Source: Siderastrea radians (lineage: Eukaryota > Cnidaria > Anthozoa > Scleractinia > Rhizangiidae). Taken from it: a stretch of 64,000 nt of DNA. The position numbers and the translations under genes are program-made. Location: positions 4,490,347-4,554,346 of the forward strand of contig OZ024894.1 in assembly GCA_964017195.1 (NCBI GenBank). Direction: 5' to 3'. The first letter of the stretch is position 1. Every line of letters begins with the position of its first letter. The notes below the pieces were generated by a model. The model did not search any database, had not been told where the DNA came from, and saw only the letters and a program-made list of their open reading frames with translations. Below, in pieces: positions 11,368-22,200 of the stretch.

Positions 11368-11406
11368 TTATGGCTGGCTGGCTGACGGATATACAGTTGT
11401 CCCGAT
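11368..11406 (+). CDS. Link-domain gene exon 4, 5' part, cut by the Polinton
   Basis: After the ATTTCAG acceptor, the exon encodes YGWLADGYTVVP, a hallmark Link-domain segment. The reading frame runs into the element at 11407 and would add about 35 codons of terminal-repeat sequence before a stop near 11,507. The frame resumes exactly at 60,483. The interruption removes the two C-terminal domain cysteines from the product of this allele. Confidence 0.85.
11401..11406. repeat. Target-site duplication CCCGAT, left
   Basis: The six bases CCCGAT directly precede the left terminal repeat and recur at 60477-60482 directly after the right one. Six-base duplications are the Polinton hallmark. Confidence 0.92.
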
Positions 11407-12446
11407 AGTAGTTATAGAGTTGGCGGTTCTAGACCACTTTCTTCGAAAGTGTTCTAGAATCCGCCAACTCTATAACTACTACACCATTAGATGGAACCAT
11501 TTTTGAAAACTATATGTTATGGAATAATTTTTTTGAAAAACTATATGTTTTTTCACATGGTTTTATGTGATGGTGAGGAGCCGAGCAGGCTCGGGAAGTC
11601 GCTACGAAGTAGCGAGTGAGGCTCCGTCGCGGTCTCACGTGGGTAGATTCTAGTCTCGTAGAGACTATGAATCGTAGGGCACGTGAGACATAATGGGGTT
11701 CTATATGTTTTTTTTATCACATGGTTTTATGTGATGGTATTATATACTATATCCATTTTTGCGATGCTGGTTCCATTTTATGGGAAACTATATGTATTTT
11801 ATCACATGGCTCCATCACATGATTCCATCACATGGCTCAATCACGGCAATAGACCCCCCGGCATGCTAAGTATTTGAATGATTGCGTAGCAATACATTCA
11901 AAGACTTAGCACGGGGATGGGGGGGTCGTTATTGCAAAAAGCGTCAGGCGGGAAGAGCTTTTGCTCTTCCCGCCGTCAGGTGGGAAGAGCTCTTAGCTCA
12001 AAGAGCTAAGAGCGATGGACGCTTTTATTATGTGATTTTATTATGTGATGACATTAGGTGATGACATTATGTGATGGAGTCATTTTATGGATAACTATAT
12101 ACTAGATCCATTTTTTAAGCATTGGGGAACAAAAGCGGAGCTTTTGTGAGGCAGTGAATTGATCGCTTTAGCGATCAAGAGGGGAAGTTTCTTTTTGCGA
12201 TGCTGGTTCCATTTTATGGATAACTATATACAAGATCCATTTTTTAAGCATTGGGGAACAAAAGCGGAGCTTTTGTGAGGCAGTGAATTGATCGCTTTAG
12301 CGATCAAGAGGGGAAGTTTCTTTTTGCGATGCTGGTTCCATTTTATGGGAAACTATATGTATTTTATTACATGGGCTGAATTGATTGGATTTGGATACTA
12401 TATGTTGTATCTCATGATGCATCCAACGCATTATTCCATCACGTGA
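11407..12446. repeat. Polinton terminal inverted repeat, left
   Basis: 1,040 bp matching the reverse complement of 59437-60476. The outermost 70 bp is itself a hairpin (GTTATAGAGTTGGCGG ... CCGCCAACTCTATAAC). Further in are several hairpins with GAAGAGCTTTTGCTCTTC-type arms, repeated TCACATGG / ATGTGATGG motifs, and two copies of a roughly 127-bp unit (about 12,110-12,237 and 12,238-12,345). Confidence 0.95.
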
Positions 12447-12807
12447 CCAAAGACAACATAAAAGCATAATGATTCCTCAAATTGTTGTTGCGGAGAGGAG
12501 TGTGTTTATATTTATGTTTTTCAAACGCAAATCTATAGCATTTTTCATCTTCAAAGTCAGATTCACCGATTTTGCTAATCCACCCTTTGTTTTTTTTGGA
12601 TCTTTTTTTGTCAATTGTACCGTTAGGGAATTTTAATTCAACAGAATTGCAATCAGTATAAGGTGAAGACCCAATACCATCGTGACTTATACTAATGTTT
12701 ATAGTTTTTTCACATCCATCTTTGTAATAAATAGTTGTTGAAATATCTGCAATTCGTTCTTCTACTAGAATATTTTGGTTTTCATATTCAGTGTCAGATT
12801 CATCCAT
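12439..12807 (-). CDS. Small Polinton protein of unknown function (left-end paralogue)
   Basis: I take the ATG at 12805-12807 as start, giving about 122 residues. The longer open frame upstream only translates the CCTTTTTGTAAC repeat array into VTKR/LQKG units. The protein is acidic at the N-terminus, then has TTIYYKDGCEKTINISISHD. That segment is shared with the ORF at 43543-43728 (MDYKDGCTKKINILKHYNGD), so the two are paralogues. No known domain is recognised. The C-terminus overlaps the inner edge of the terminal repeat by 8 bp. No ATATA-type start motif precedes it, unlike the other viral genes, so this copy may not be expressed. Confidence 0.5.
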   Translation of the reverse strand: MDESDTEYENQNILVEERIADISTTIYYKDGCEKTINISISHDGIGSSPYTDCNSVELKFPNGTIDKKRSKKNKGWISKIGESDFEDEKCYRFAFEKHKYKHTPLRNNNLRNHYAFMLSLVT

Positions 12808-12841
12808 ATTCCCTCTGTAAGTGTTAGATTCATCGGTCCCT

Positions 12842-13064
12842 TCAGTAACCCCGAAGGATCCTTTTTGTAACTGTAATCCTTTTGGTAACAATCCTTTTTG
12901 TAACTTGCTCCTTTTGGTAACAGAGAAGGTTACGAAAGGGACGCAGCTCCTTTTTGTAACCTCCACTGATCCTTTTAGTAACTTTCGTCGGTCCCTTTAG
13001 TAACTTTGGTATTTCCTCTGGCAATTCAAAGCTATTTTTTGGTTATGTCGTTTCAGTAACTAAA
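12842..13064. repeat. CCTTTTTGTAAC motif array, left cluster
   Basis: At least seven close copies of TCCTTTT(T/G/A)GTAAC occur at about 12858, 12876, 12891, 12908, 12949, 12970 and 12990, with partial copies at 12842 and 13047. Exact copies recur at 42251, 42574 and 42759, and a variant at 43350. Candidate protein-binding iterons; their presence on both sides of the host-like block marks Polinton DNA. Confidence 0.7.
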
Positions 13065-13691
13065 ATGTTGTAAAATTACCTTGTGGTGATTTTAAGTCTT
13101 TTTGCTACTTTTAGGCGAACAAAACAAACTTCTCTTTATGCGAATTTATTACCATTTTTTTATATACAATGTAAGAGTTATTTACTGAGACATGAAATAT
13201 GTAGGAAAGTAAGGTCAATTAACATTGCTTTTTTTTTTGTATTTTCTTTTTTTTCACACAATGGATCACAAGGGCTTTGACTTAGGTCTCCCTTTGTTCT
13301 CTTCTTGATGTGTTCTAACAACGAAATCTATTTATGAATTGTACACTTTAATTCTTAGAGCCTAAATTGAATACGGTATTTTAAAAACGCTTTAAGCTGT
13401 TAGTATACGTCTTAGGGAAGGGTTGTTTGCAGTATATTACCTCCCAACTGCTGCGATCAGTACAGAACCACTGGTCACACAAACTGCCTTTGACCCTATT
13501 GTAAATCTACTATGAGGTAGCCAGATTTAGGAACGTGGTTCCCAATTCTTGTAATTACGCGATCAATAATATTGCTGTTTTCCAATTTCATCTTCTTGGA
13601 TGCATGTTCATTATAAAATGAAGATGTGACCATCGCACTTGTAATAGCAATTTAAGCAATTATGAATTTCGCCTGCCCGGAAAAAAGATTG
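13065..13691. other. Unassigned sequence after left motif array
   Basis: AT-rich, with homopolymer T runs near 13225-13250. Nothing recognisable. Confidence 0.4.
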
Positions 13692-13760
13692 CACGGCTTC
13701 AACGGGATTCGTACCCGTGGCCTCTGCGTTTGCGCTGCAGTGCTCTACCAAATAAGCTAC
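13692..13760 (-). repeat. tRNA-derived SINE-like copy
   Basis: On the minus strand GTAGCTTATTTGGTAGAGCA resembles a D-arm with A box, and GGGTACGAATCCCG resembles a T-arm with B box. The anticodon arm is imperfect (no T before the GCA triplet). This is a tRNA-like retroposon head or dead tRNA rather than a clear functional tRNA gene. Confidence 0.55.
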
Positions 13761-13885
13761 ATTGTATAAAGACCCATACATGAGGAGCATGCCAATTTAT
13801 TAAGTTTATCTTAACCCGTGAAAGGAATGAAACATAGAATAAAACGATGGGATCTGTGGCAATACAAATGAAATGAAGACGTGAC

Positions 13886-13965
13886 CACCGCAGTTGTAAT
13901 CGCAATTTAAGCAATTGCGACATTTAGCCCGAAATTGCTTAAATTGCGATTACAACTGCGATGAT
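13886..13965. repeat. Hairpin
   Basis: CGCAGTTGTAATCGCAATTT and its near-perfect reverse complement AAATTGCGATTACAACTGCG lie within 80 bp. Confidence 0.7.
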
Positions 13966-14673
13966 TTGCATTTCCGCAGTTCTCATCATCTTATTCTCTG
14001 TCTCATTAAAACAATTAGACTACGTGACTGCGCTCTTTTAGGAAAAAAATTAAACTGCGTCTTATTGACAACAGAAGGTAAATTGCAAATTTCCGCCCAG
14101 AATATAATGGCCACCGTATTTACTCGAAAGAGCGCCCCTGTCAAATAAGGGCCGCTTCGGAATAAGCACCGCATCCTTCTAGCGGTTCATTTCCGCAGTT
14201 CACATCATTTTATTCTCTGTCTCATTAAAACAATTAGACTACGTGACTGCGCTCTTTTAGGAAAAAATTAAACTGCGTCTTATTGACAACAGAAGGTAAA
14301 TTGCAAATTCCCGCCCAGAATATAATGGCCACCGTATTTACTCGAAAGAGCGCCCCTGTCGAATAAGGGCCGCTTCGGAATAAGCACCGCATCCTTCTAG
14401 CGGCAGTGCGGCCCTTATTGATTTTTGACATAGCTAATGCTGAATGCTAAATAAAAATAAAGCTGATATTGTTATTGCTGTTATTATTTATTTGGATTCG
14501 ACCTTTTTGAAAACTAACTTTTTATTGCGTCCTTCCTGTGCTGTTGTTATGAACAAACAAAGATTAAGAATGGTTACATCTGACTGCAAGGGGCAGTTTT
14601 CAATAAGCGTGGCACTGACAAGTCGAAAAATTTGATAAGCACCGCTGCGCTCTTTCGAGTAAATACGGTATCG
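13966..14673. repeat. Tandem about 225-bp duplication of a GAATAAGCGCC-type repeat
   Basis: Two nearly identical copies occupy about 13,966-14,189 and 14,190-14,405. Each contains CCGTATTTACTCGAAAGAGC. The reverse complement GCTCTTTCGAGTAAATACGG lies at about 14,650-14,670 and suggests a MITE terminus. Related sequence occurs at 63,190-63,690 in the right host flank, so the family is chromosomal rather than viral. Confidence 0.65.
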
Positions 14674-17568
14674 TTCTCTTGTCATTCACTTGCAGTCCAT
14701 GACAGTTTCTAGGTCTTATCATATTGCTTATTGTTATTTAAGGCCCTCGGAAAGTATGAAAAAAGAAGTTTTAAGAGAAAATAATTGTGTTATGTCACAT
14801 CTACTTTTCCCTGCACAACCTTTTTTCACTGTTTACTGTAAAGATATTTTACCAGTGAAGGTACCCCGCGTCGCCCGATCCAGGAACAGTTCCGAGAACA
14901 GCTTTTCTGTTTATCTTATTGACAACCCTTTTTGTGTGGTTTGTTTTGGCACAGTGCACCATCTTGTTCAGTTCGATGTTTGAGAGGCTTGACTGACACA
15001 GATAATAAAGAACTTCAGTATATTAGTAAATAATCTAGACTTTAATTTCAACAACGTCCTACAAGCTTATTAGCTTGTGCGACTCAGTAACAGTATTAAC
15101 AAACCTAGAAAAGCTTCAAGTCTAATAACGTACAGATATCAGATATGCTTGTGCTCTACGGACGAAGTTGATGTAAAGTCACTTCCTAGATGTTCTACAA
15201 GCGCGACATCTCTAATACATGTAAGTGCGCTCTCTGATTTGACGAAAGTGTTATTCCCGATAAACGACGCACATTTAACAAATTAACATGTCAAGTCTAA
15301 AAACGCTCAACAAATATCATATTCTTAAACATCCTTAAGTAATGTACTTTTTGAAAAACAAGTAAATTCAGTCTGTAAATTTTAGCCTAGAAATGGGTAT
15401 AAAAGCTATGTTTTTATAAGACGCACAATCTAACGAGCGCATTAACTATAAAACTCATACATTTTCTAACCCCAAGTGCGCTTATAAATTACCTGTAGTC
15501 TGTCTCTAACTGACAAGCGACGCAAGCACAAGCGAAAGCACAAAACACTATTACTCAGGTATAGCTTCAAACTCAAAAAAAATATTGCATCATTGTACTA
15601 TTGGGCTACTCAGTATCTTTATGACTTTTGGTGCTTAAGCATATGCTTTGCTTGTACTTGCGTCTGTCATGAAATCTAGGCTGAAAAACTGGTAACCGTA
15701 ATAACATAGACTGGATGAAACAACTTGAAACGAGTAACAAAAGTAAACGTTAGTCCTCAGAGCATGAGGAAATGTGAAGTGATTTTGCAAAAAGAAAAGG
15801 AATTTAGCAACACCGTACCACAAGCTCCATATTAAGCACATGAGGTAACTCTCATGGATACCATTGTAGTTTACGTGAAAACGCCGTTAATTAATAAAAA
15901 TAAAATATTCTGAGCCGAAAATTAAGATTGCATTCCTACACTTTCTAATTTAACCGCTGGAAAAAAATTAATACGAAAGGCAGCGAACGTGCATGATAAC
16001 TTTGAATCAAACGAGAGGGAAACTAGTGTTTGCGCCCTCTTCAACCTACTTTTCGTAATTGTTAAATGGAAAAAAACTAAATTGACGAGGAAAGCAATTG
16101 GGTAAAATCTGAGCTACTATTCGAGTTTGTAAACGGCTTTGAGTCACAACTTGAGCAAACAAGGTTTGTTTTACGAATAAAATAAATTTCACTGATTAAT
16201 TTCTGCAAACAACGTTCTTCAATTGCAAATTAATCAGATAAATTGATGCAAATCATCTATGCTTTCAAACGAAATCCTAAATTCTCCAAAGGCCTTAAGA
16301 ATGACTTTTTCGTCCCACTTTGATTGAAATCAGTATGGCGCGTGTAGATAGATTTCTTTACATACGCTAAAACGTTGGCTCATAGACAGTAATAGTTTAC
16401 ACTCGCCTAAGTTTGGTGTCTTTCTTGAGGTAAGCATGTTATAATTTCGGGGGAATGTTCAAAAATATCTCGCTGAGATGTTCTTCGTGTGTAAACAATG
16501 GATTGAAAATGCTGTAAACTGCGTCTAAACGCTGCCAGAACCTTCATAACACTACTCTGCGTAGAATGTCCCTCTTATATACTCCATATCTCTGATAGAG
16601 CTAAGCAAGTGTATCTGTCTCAGGCGATCTTACTACTTCATTATTCTTAATAAATACAACTATAGTATTCCTAAGATACGTTTCGATTTAATACCTTTCC
16701 TTAGGCTACATTAAACACATGAAAACGTTCAAACATGCAATCGAGGATGCGCCTTTTTTACGGAATTTAAATCAAAAAATGGTTTTTCTTTGAAATTAAA
16801 GGATTCTTTCAGATTAAGTGCCCCTGTTATTACCGCACTTTTTTGGACAATCGATACTTAAAACCTCTTAACAATGTTCCTTCTAATCTCCCCTTTTAGA
16901 ACTTTCTATAGCTATAGCTGAGTTCAAATAACTGTTCAATTATAAAAGAAATATATTAAATGACTGGCTAGCACAACCACGTTTGGCCTAATTGTTATAC
17001 CTCCTGATATTTTTCCAATTATTGAACATAAAAGTGTCACCGAAAGAAGCAACCCAAAGCATCAACGATACTTTGGGGATTGTAGTTCAAGACTGACCTG
17101 AACATACCTTCAGTGTGGTTTCAGCAATATTGCGGAAACTAAGCAAACAATATTGCGCAAACTAAGCATCCTTTATGTAACTTACTTGTTCTGTTATTAA
17201 GACAATAACTTTAGATCTAAAGACTTACCAAACCAATGTAGTCATTTGCTTAACTGCATTCTAAATATAACAGGTTCTCAGATTTGCCGCATTCCAGAAT
17301 AAAAAGTAAACAATTTTCTTGTGACGCTTCTTTTGACAAATATTTCGACTGTAACATCAGATAAGTCTTGTCGATATACAAAATTCTAGATAATTATATT
17401 TCGAATGCCAAGAAAATTCAGCTTCAAGCCATTTTTTTTAAACGTTTGTGTACTCGCATTCCGAAATCAGGCAAATCGAACGCTCCCCTTTAACTCTCTG
17501 CAAAAGATGCACATTTCCTGATAGCGTTCCTCTTCTTAGCCTTGACGGCAAACCAATGATCTTCTTAC
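14674..17568. other. Non-coding stretch downstream of the recombinase gene
   Basis: No ORF with a recognisable domain, no RNA gene and no long repeat were seen. Part may be the 3' untranslated region of the minus-strand gene at 17569. Confidence 0.4.
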
Positions 17569-20500
17569 TCACTTCTTTGCACCAAGGCGCTTGAGTCGAC
17601 GCCTTTCAGTGCGAATTTTATCGCATAACTGTAAAGGCGTAAACCCTTGCAAAATCAGCCTGGCTCTGGAATGTTCTTCGATGGCGGACAGGATAGCCCC
17701 TCTCTCTATGGGAGCGTTGGACTCGATGAGCCTACGAAACAAGTTAAACATCATCTCTGTTTGTTCCTCATTGAAAGCGCGCCCCGACATGAGACTTGAA
17801 GTTGTATTGGTTGCAATAGACCTTTCATCCACAAACGAGATATCATTGACATTTCTCTCAAGCAAACCAAAACGCCTGAATTTGTCTGCCTGACTTTCAA
17901 TTTCAGTGGGAGGTGCACATTGTTCTTCTTGTTGCTCTTTATTCTTCCTGCTTTTAATCAGGCTCCTCACCTTATCCCGGATGCTTTCTGATGGAATGTC
18001 ATTTAGACAACCAATGTTTCGCGTTTTCACCCGAACGTCCTCGATAGTTACCTTTCCACTTTCAATGTTCTTCTCAAATATCTTCGTCACTTCTTTCAGC
18101 TGGTCGTCTCTCCATATATGTCGTCGGCTGGCAGCGACGGTACTGTCGAAGGTACGGCTGGGCGCGGCGGTACTATCAGAAACGTCTTCAAGGCTGGTGG
18201 CCGCCTCCACTTTCTCGGTTGGATTGTTGCGAAGTACAGCATGCAGTTGCTCTACGGTTCTGGCATCACTTCTGCCTTTTTCTTGAATGTTGTAGTACTT
18301 TTCGGCCGTCCTTTGTGAATGCGTCATCAGATTCGCTAGGCCTTTCTTCATGTCGACATGCTTCTCATGCACAGCACTAACAGCTGTTTTCCTTATTAGC
18401 GTAGCACTCATTCTGGCTGCTCCCTTGCCCAGAGCTTTGGACCAAAAGGAGTTGATTTGTGCAGACACCATGGATGAGGTCATTGGCTTCGCATTCCAAC
18501 TTAAAAAGACGACTTCGTTTTCATCAAACTTTGCACCATTCAGAGAGTTTCTCATCTTAGACAGGTAGATCACCAGCCAGTTGTAGAGGCTTGCGCTAAC
18601 AACCACGGAAGCCGGGCCGTGCGTGTCGACAGTTTTGTGGTTGAGGACTCTAACTACATACTGTTCGCCTTCTTTCTTCGCCCTGCGGAATTCACCCAAT
18701 GTCATGTTTGCTAGGGGACCAGCTCGGCATGCATTGTTTATGCAAAGCGTAGTAAGGAAGAAGTCGCGGACAAGCGTATAATCAGTTTGGGTGGGGTAGC
18801 TGGATGGTGCATCTCTTGAATACTGCTCAATTATATGTACGGCTTTACGGGATGGTTCGGAAACGTCGAAACGGCGGATGTCATCCGCAGAAATGAGATT
18901 GTCAACGTCTTCCATTTTTTTCTCCCACATCCTTCTGGCTATGGGTTTCTTGTATGAACTCATCCACTCATGAACCTGCTCTTTAGCTGCTCGTATTTCT
19001 GATTCGTCCACATCAACGCCCTTTGGTCGTTCAAGCATGAGAAACCTCAGGAATTTTGACAATGAGCCAAGGTATGCTTTGCATGTACCAGGCCTTTTGT
19101 TTTTCTCGAGTTCATTAAGCCAATGGTCCCGCACAAGGTTGGTCATCACAAGACAGCTGATCGCCTGTGTGGTTGGGCTAACTGCGTTCAGGGCGACCCT
19201 GACTTGAGAAACGTATTGCTTTGCGGTTTTCTCTTCCCGTCGTCCACCATCGACGCCTTCCAGCCAAAATTTAAACTGTTGCAACACGTTCTCCGTTTCG
19301 TTGTTTCTACAGTGGTCTGAGTCACTGGAATCATCAGATGCAGCGCCTTCGAATTTACTTGAATCAACAGATGCGGCGTAATTCTTATCCGCGTCGTCCA
19401 CTCTTTCTTTGTTCTCTTCACTGGTCATTTCGTTGTGACTGAATTCGCTGTAATTCACAGATGCGCCGTCAATTTCGTTCCCACCTTCCACACTTTCGTT
19501 ATCTCCTTCACTTCCCATTTCGTCATAATCCTTATCTTCATCAGGCATCACATTCTGCTGGCTGATATCCATAGGGCGGGAAGAGCCAAACGTATGCTCC
19601 CATAGCAAGGCCAATGCCGGGTTTTCTTCGTAGTTATGGTCTCTTTCCTCTTGACTGTACGTTGGTGAGTAATTCATTCCCTTTTCACTAAAGCCTTGAA
19701 TATCAGGATTACTTTCAACTTCGCTCTTTACTTGCTGTGCGTCTTTTTGGCGATTCATACTTGCTTCGCGCTGACGTTTACTCTTCTTGTGGATTTCTTC
19801 GTCAGATGAGGTGGATGAAGATAAGCTGATTACATCTTCACTGAAAGTGTCGGGGAGTTCCACATACTCGGCTGCTTGCCTTAAATAATGAGAGTATTCC
19901 TCACTGTCGCGCGGAAGTTTATGTGGCCCCTGCATTCCCAGATGATTGTGAATTCTTTTCACAACAGCGTTGCAGTTTTGGATAGGACAAACACGCCGCG
20001 TGTATGTGCGGTTTCCTTTCTTTTTTCTCGGTTTTCTTAAATTAAACTGAGAAATTGCTGACGCTGCTTTAACGTGGTTCCATTTGTGGTATTGTTTTAA
20101 GTGCCTTGGCAGGTGAATGACGAACTCTGTTGGACAACCCGCTACTGGGCATTTGTGGGTTGCCCTCTTACCCACTGGGGATTCTTTTTCGCATTTCATT
20201 TTGTGCTTTGACTCTTTCCGGGCTCCTCTTCTGCGGTATCCTTTCGACTGATCTTGTTTTTTAGCATCTTCACCTTGCTGACCTTTTCTTTGTTGCGATT
20301 TTCTATGCTGATCTTCGAGTTGTCGCGCATCTTCGCTTTGCTGTGCTTCGCTCTCTTGATTTTTGCTTTGCTGTGCTTCGCTCTCTTGGTCTTCGTTTTG
20401 CTGTGCTTCGTTGTCTTGATCTTCGCTTTGCTGTTCTTCGTTGTCTTGATCTTCGCTTTGCTGTGCTTCGCTCTCTTGATCTTCATTTTGCTGTGTTTCA

Positions 20501-20718
20501 TTCTCTTGATCTTCGTTTTGTTGCCGCCCGTTTTCATGGTCTTTGTTTTGCTGCGCTTTGTTTTGACGATCCTTATCTTGCTGTGACTCGTTTTGATGAT
20601 CTCTGCTTTGTTCCTCGTCAATTGTTTTATCTTTGTTTCCTTGATTTTTGCTTGTTTCCTTCGAGTTTGGATTACTATACTGCCTATTCTGATTACTCTC
20701 AGTCCACCTGTTCAGGAT
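17569..20718 (-). CDS. Tyrosine recombinase with N-terminal zinc fingers (Crypton-like)
   Basis: The frame is open from a probable splice acceptor (CTCATTTAG, exon edge at 20718) to the stop at 17569; the first in-frame ATG is at 20199. Before that ATG is a Q/E/D-rich low-complexity region. Numbering from that ATG: two C2H2-like fingers (CPVAGCP...H; CPIQNCN...H), an acidic linker, a core-binding helical domain, and a tyrosine-recombinase catalytic domain with Arg492 (ACRAGPLANMTL), a Lys in NHKTVDTHG, Arg603 (LIRKT), His627 and Tyr635/636 (HSQRTAEKYY). Cryptons and DIRS-type elements use such enzymes to integrate circular DNA. The catalytic set looks complete except for Thr in place of the box-II His. 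An upstream exon is implied. It could also be a domesticated gene. Confidence 0.72.
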   Translation of the reverse strand: MLNRWTESNQNRQYSNPNSKETSKNQGNKDKTIDEEQSRDHQNESQQDKDRQNKAQQNKDHENGRQQNEDQENETQQNEDQESEAQQSEDQDNEEQQSEDQDNEAQQNEDQESEAQQSKNQESEAQQSEDARQLEDQHRKSQQRKGQQGEDAKKQDQSKGYRRRGARKESKHKMKCEKESPVGKRATHKCPVAGCPTEFVIHLPRHLKQYHKWNHVKAASAISQFNLRKPRKKKGNRTYTRRVCPIQNCNAVVKRIHNHLGMQGPHKLPRDSEEYSHYLRQAAEYVELPDTFSEDVISLSSSTSSDEEIHKKSKRQREASMNRQKDAQQVKSEVESNPDIQGFSEKGMNYSPTYSQEERDHNYEENPALALLWEHTFGSSRPMDISQQNVMPDEDKDYDEMGSEGDNESVEGGNEIDGASVNYSEFSHNEMTSEENKERVDDADKNYAASVDSSKFEGAASDDSSDSDHCRNNETENVLQQFKFWLEGVDGGRREEKTAKQYVSQVRVALNAVSPTTQAISCLVMTNLVRDHWLNELEKNKRPGTCKAYLGSLSKFLRFLMLERPKGVDVDESEIRAAKEQVHEWMSSYKKPIARRMWEKKMEDVDNLISADDIRRFDVSEPSRKAVHIIEQYSRDAPSSYPTQTDYTLVRDFFLTTLCINNACRAGPLANMTLGEFRRAKKEGEQYVVRVLNHKTVDTHGPASVVVSASLYNWLVIYLSKMRNSLNGAKFDENEVVFLSWNAKPMTSSMVSAQINSFWSKALGKGAARMSATLIRKTAVSAVHEKHVDMKKGLANLMTHSQRTAEKYYNIQEKGRSDARTVEQLHAVLRNNPTEKVEAATSLEDVSDSTAAPSRTFDSTVAASRRHIWRDDQLKEVTKIFEKNIESGKVTIEDVRVKTRNIGCLNDIPSESIRDKVRSLIKSRKNKEQQEEQCAPPTEIESQADKFRRFGLLERNVNDISFVDERSIATNTTSSLMSGRAFNEEQTEMMFNLFRRLIESNAPIERGAILSAIEEHSRARLILQGFTPLQLCDKIRTERRRLKRLGAKK
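20335..20560 (-). repeat. Coding minisatellite in the recombinase N-terminus
   Basis: About eight copies of a 30-bp unit (GCTGTGCTTCGCTCTCTTGA type on the plus strand). In the frame continuous with the recombinase it encodes AQQSEDQESE-type repeats. Confidence 0.75.
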
Positions 20719-22054
20719 CTAAATGAGAATGTAAACTAACTGAGTAACTATATCTAACAGAACGACTACCTCAACCACTAATTAATTTAAAACTAGCTAA
20801 CTAACTAGACATCTGATCAAATATTTCAAAACAAGACAAATGGCTAAGTGTTTCAGATTTATAAGCTCCTGTTATAAATTTTCAACATCGGCAAGAAAAT
20901 GATTACAGCCAATAAAATAAGTATGAATCACAATTAGGGTAAATAAAATCCATGATGGAGTATGCTTAAGGAGTGGTTTTCGTTAGCGACGTAAGTACAA
21001 GCGCAAGCATAAATGACCCTTATAATAAATAAAAAGGTTAATCAGTAACTACAGATATCTAACAGACGAACTAACTCAAAACCTAACTTATGAATTAACC
21101 AACAGCTACACATTTGATCAAATAGTTCTAGACAAAAGTCTCCGTGTTTCAGATTAGCGTGCGCGTGCTATAAATTTTCAACAAGCGCAAGCAGAAATGA
21201 CCCTTATAATAAAATAAATGCGTTGATGATTTCAATCTCAATGTGTTTGATCGTTAGTTAACTTAGCTATGAGAAAAGGACCGGTCTTTTCTTACGGGAC
21301 TCATTATGGAATCTGAAGGACGAACTGGATCCCATTTTAGTTCTGAAGTCAACGAGGACAAACATTTGGCGAAAGAAAACATTATTTACCTCGCCTGCTA
21401 ACCAAACCCCTCCTTCTCGTTATCTAGCATAGTTATTAATTTCTCTTTGCCTTCTTGTGGCGTGCCCTGTGTTTTTTTCCTGTGCTTTGTCCATCGTTCA
21501 TTGTTGCGGAAAAGGTATCGGCTCGCGTGGCCAATATCTACCCAACTTATGTCTAGTGATATTGTTATGCCCCTGCCTTACCAACCTAGGTATTACCGAT
21601 TACGACAACATTAAGCTTATTAACATATATACCGTACAGCCCTTTGTGCACTCTCCTTACAAAACGAGTACAAGGGCCCGAGGCGCACGAGCGGACTGGT
21701 AAAAAAAGTAAGGCACTCGTAGAAACGCGTTCAATCCCACGCGATAAAAATTTGAAAACAACTTCTCGCATTACAGCTCATTTTTCACTACATTATAACC
21801 ATAAAACCCTCGAAACTGATTGGCTATCGCCAGCTTTGATTTGAACGATGTAATTGGACGATGGACGCGTCAGGCCTAACAGGACAGTACGTAAACTGGA
21901 GGCAAAGCTCAGATGATGCGTGACACTACGGAATGAAATTTATAAAGAAAGGACTGAAAAAACTCTCTGAAGTGTCAAAAAATTGACCCTTCATCAGTGT
22001 GGTAGTGAACTGGACGGTGCGCGCGAGCGAGCGCGCTTTGATCAGTCAGTTGCG
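20719..22054. other. Non-coding stretch upstream of the recombinase exon
   Basis: Two related segments around 20,770-20,910 and 21,040-21,220 both contain ACAAGCGCAAGCA/CATCGGCAAGAAA...TGACCCTTATAATAAA-type sequence, indicating a local duplication. No gene is recognised. Confidence 0.4.
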
Positions 22055-22200
22055 GTTGAAAGTTCCAATAATCGGACGACTGCATATTTTGTTAATTACT
22101 CGTATGATAAACAAAAGGTAATAGGAATGAATGGAGTCCAATTCCGCCTGTAATCATACGAGAGATTAACAAAATACGCGATCGTCCGATTATTCTACCT
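22055..22200. repeat. Inverted repeat (MITE-like)
   Basis: AATAATCGGACGA...ATTTTGTTAAT...CTCGTATGAT is mirrored by ATCATACGAG...ATTAACAAAAT...TCGTCCGATTATT about 60 bp further on. Confidence 0.65.

Noticed and set aside
11683..11877. 64-codon ORF, identical to one at 60006-60200
   Set aside because: Lies wholly within the terminal repeats and translates their hairpins and iterons; no domain.
12842..13024. VTKR/LQKG repeat peptide upstream of 12807
   Set aside because: It is simply the translation of the CCTTTTTGTAAC motif array; the ATG at 12807 is a better start.
13692..13760. Functional tRNA gene
   Set aside because: The anticodon loop lacks the conserved T before the anticodon and the arm pairing is poor; better read as a SINE-like derivative.
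20196..20621. 141-codon lysine-rich ORF on the minus strand
   Set aside because: It is the alternative frame of a minisatellite; the Q/E-rich frame is continuous with the recombinase and ends at a splice-acceptor-like site.
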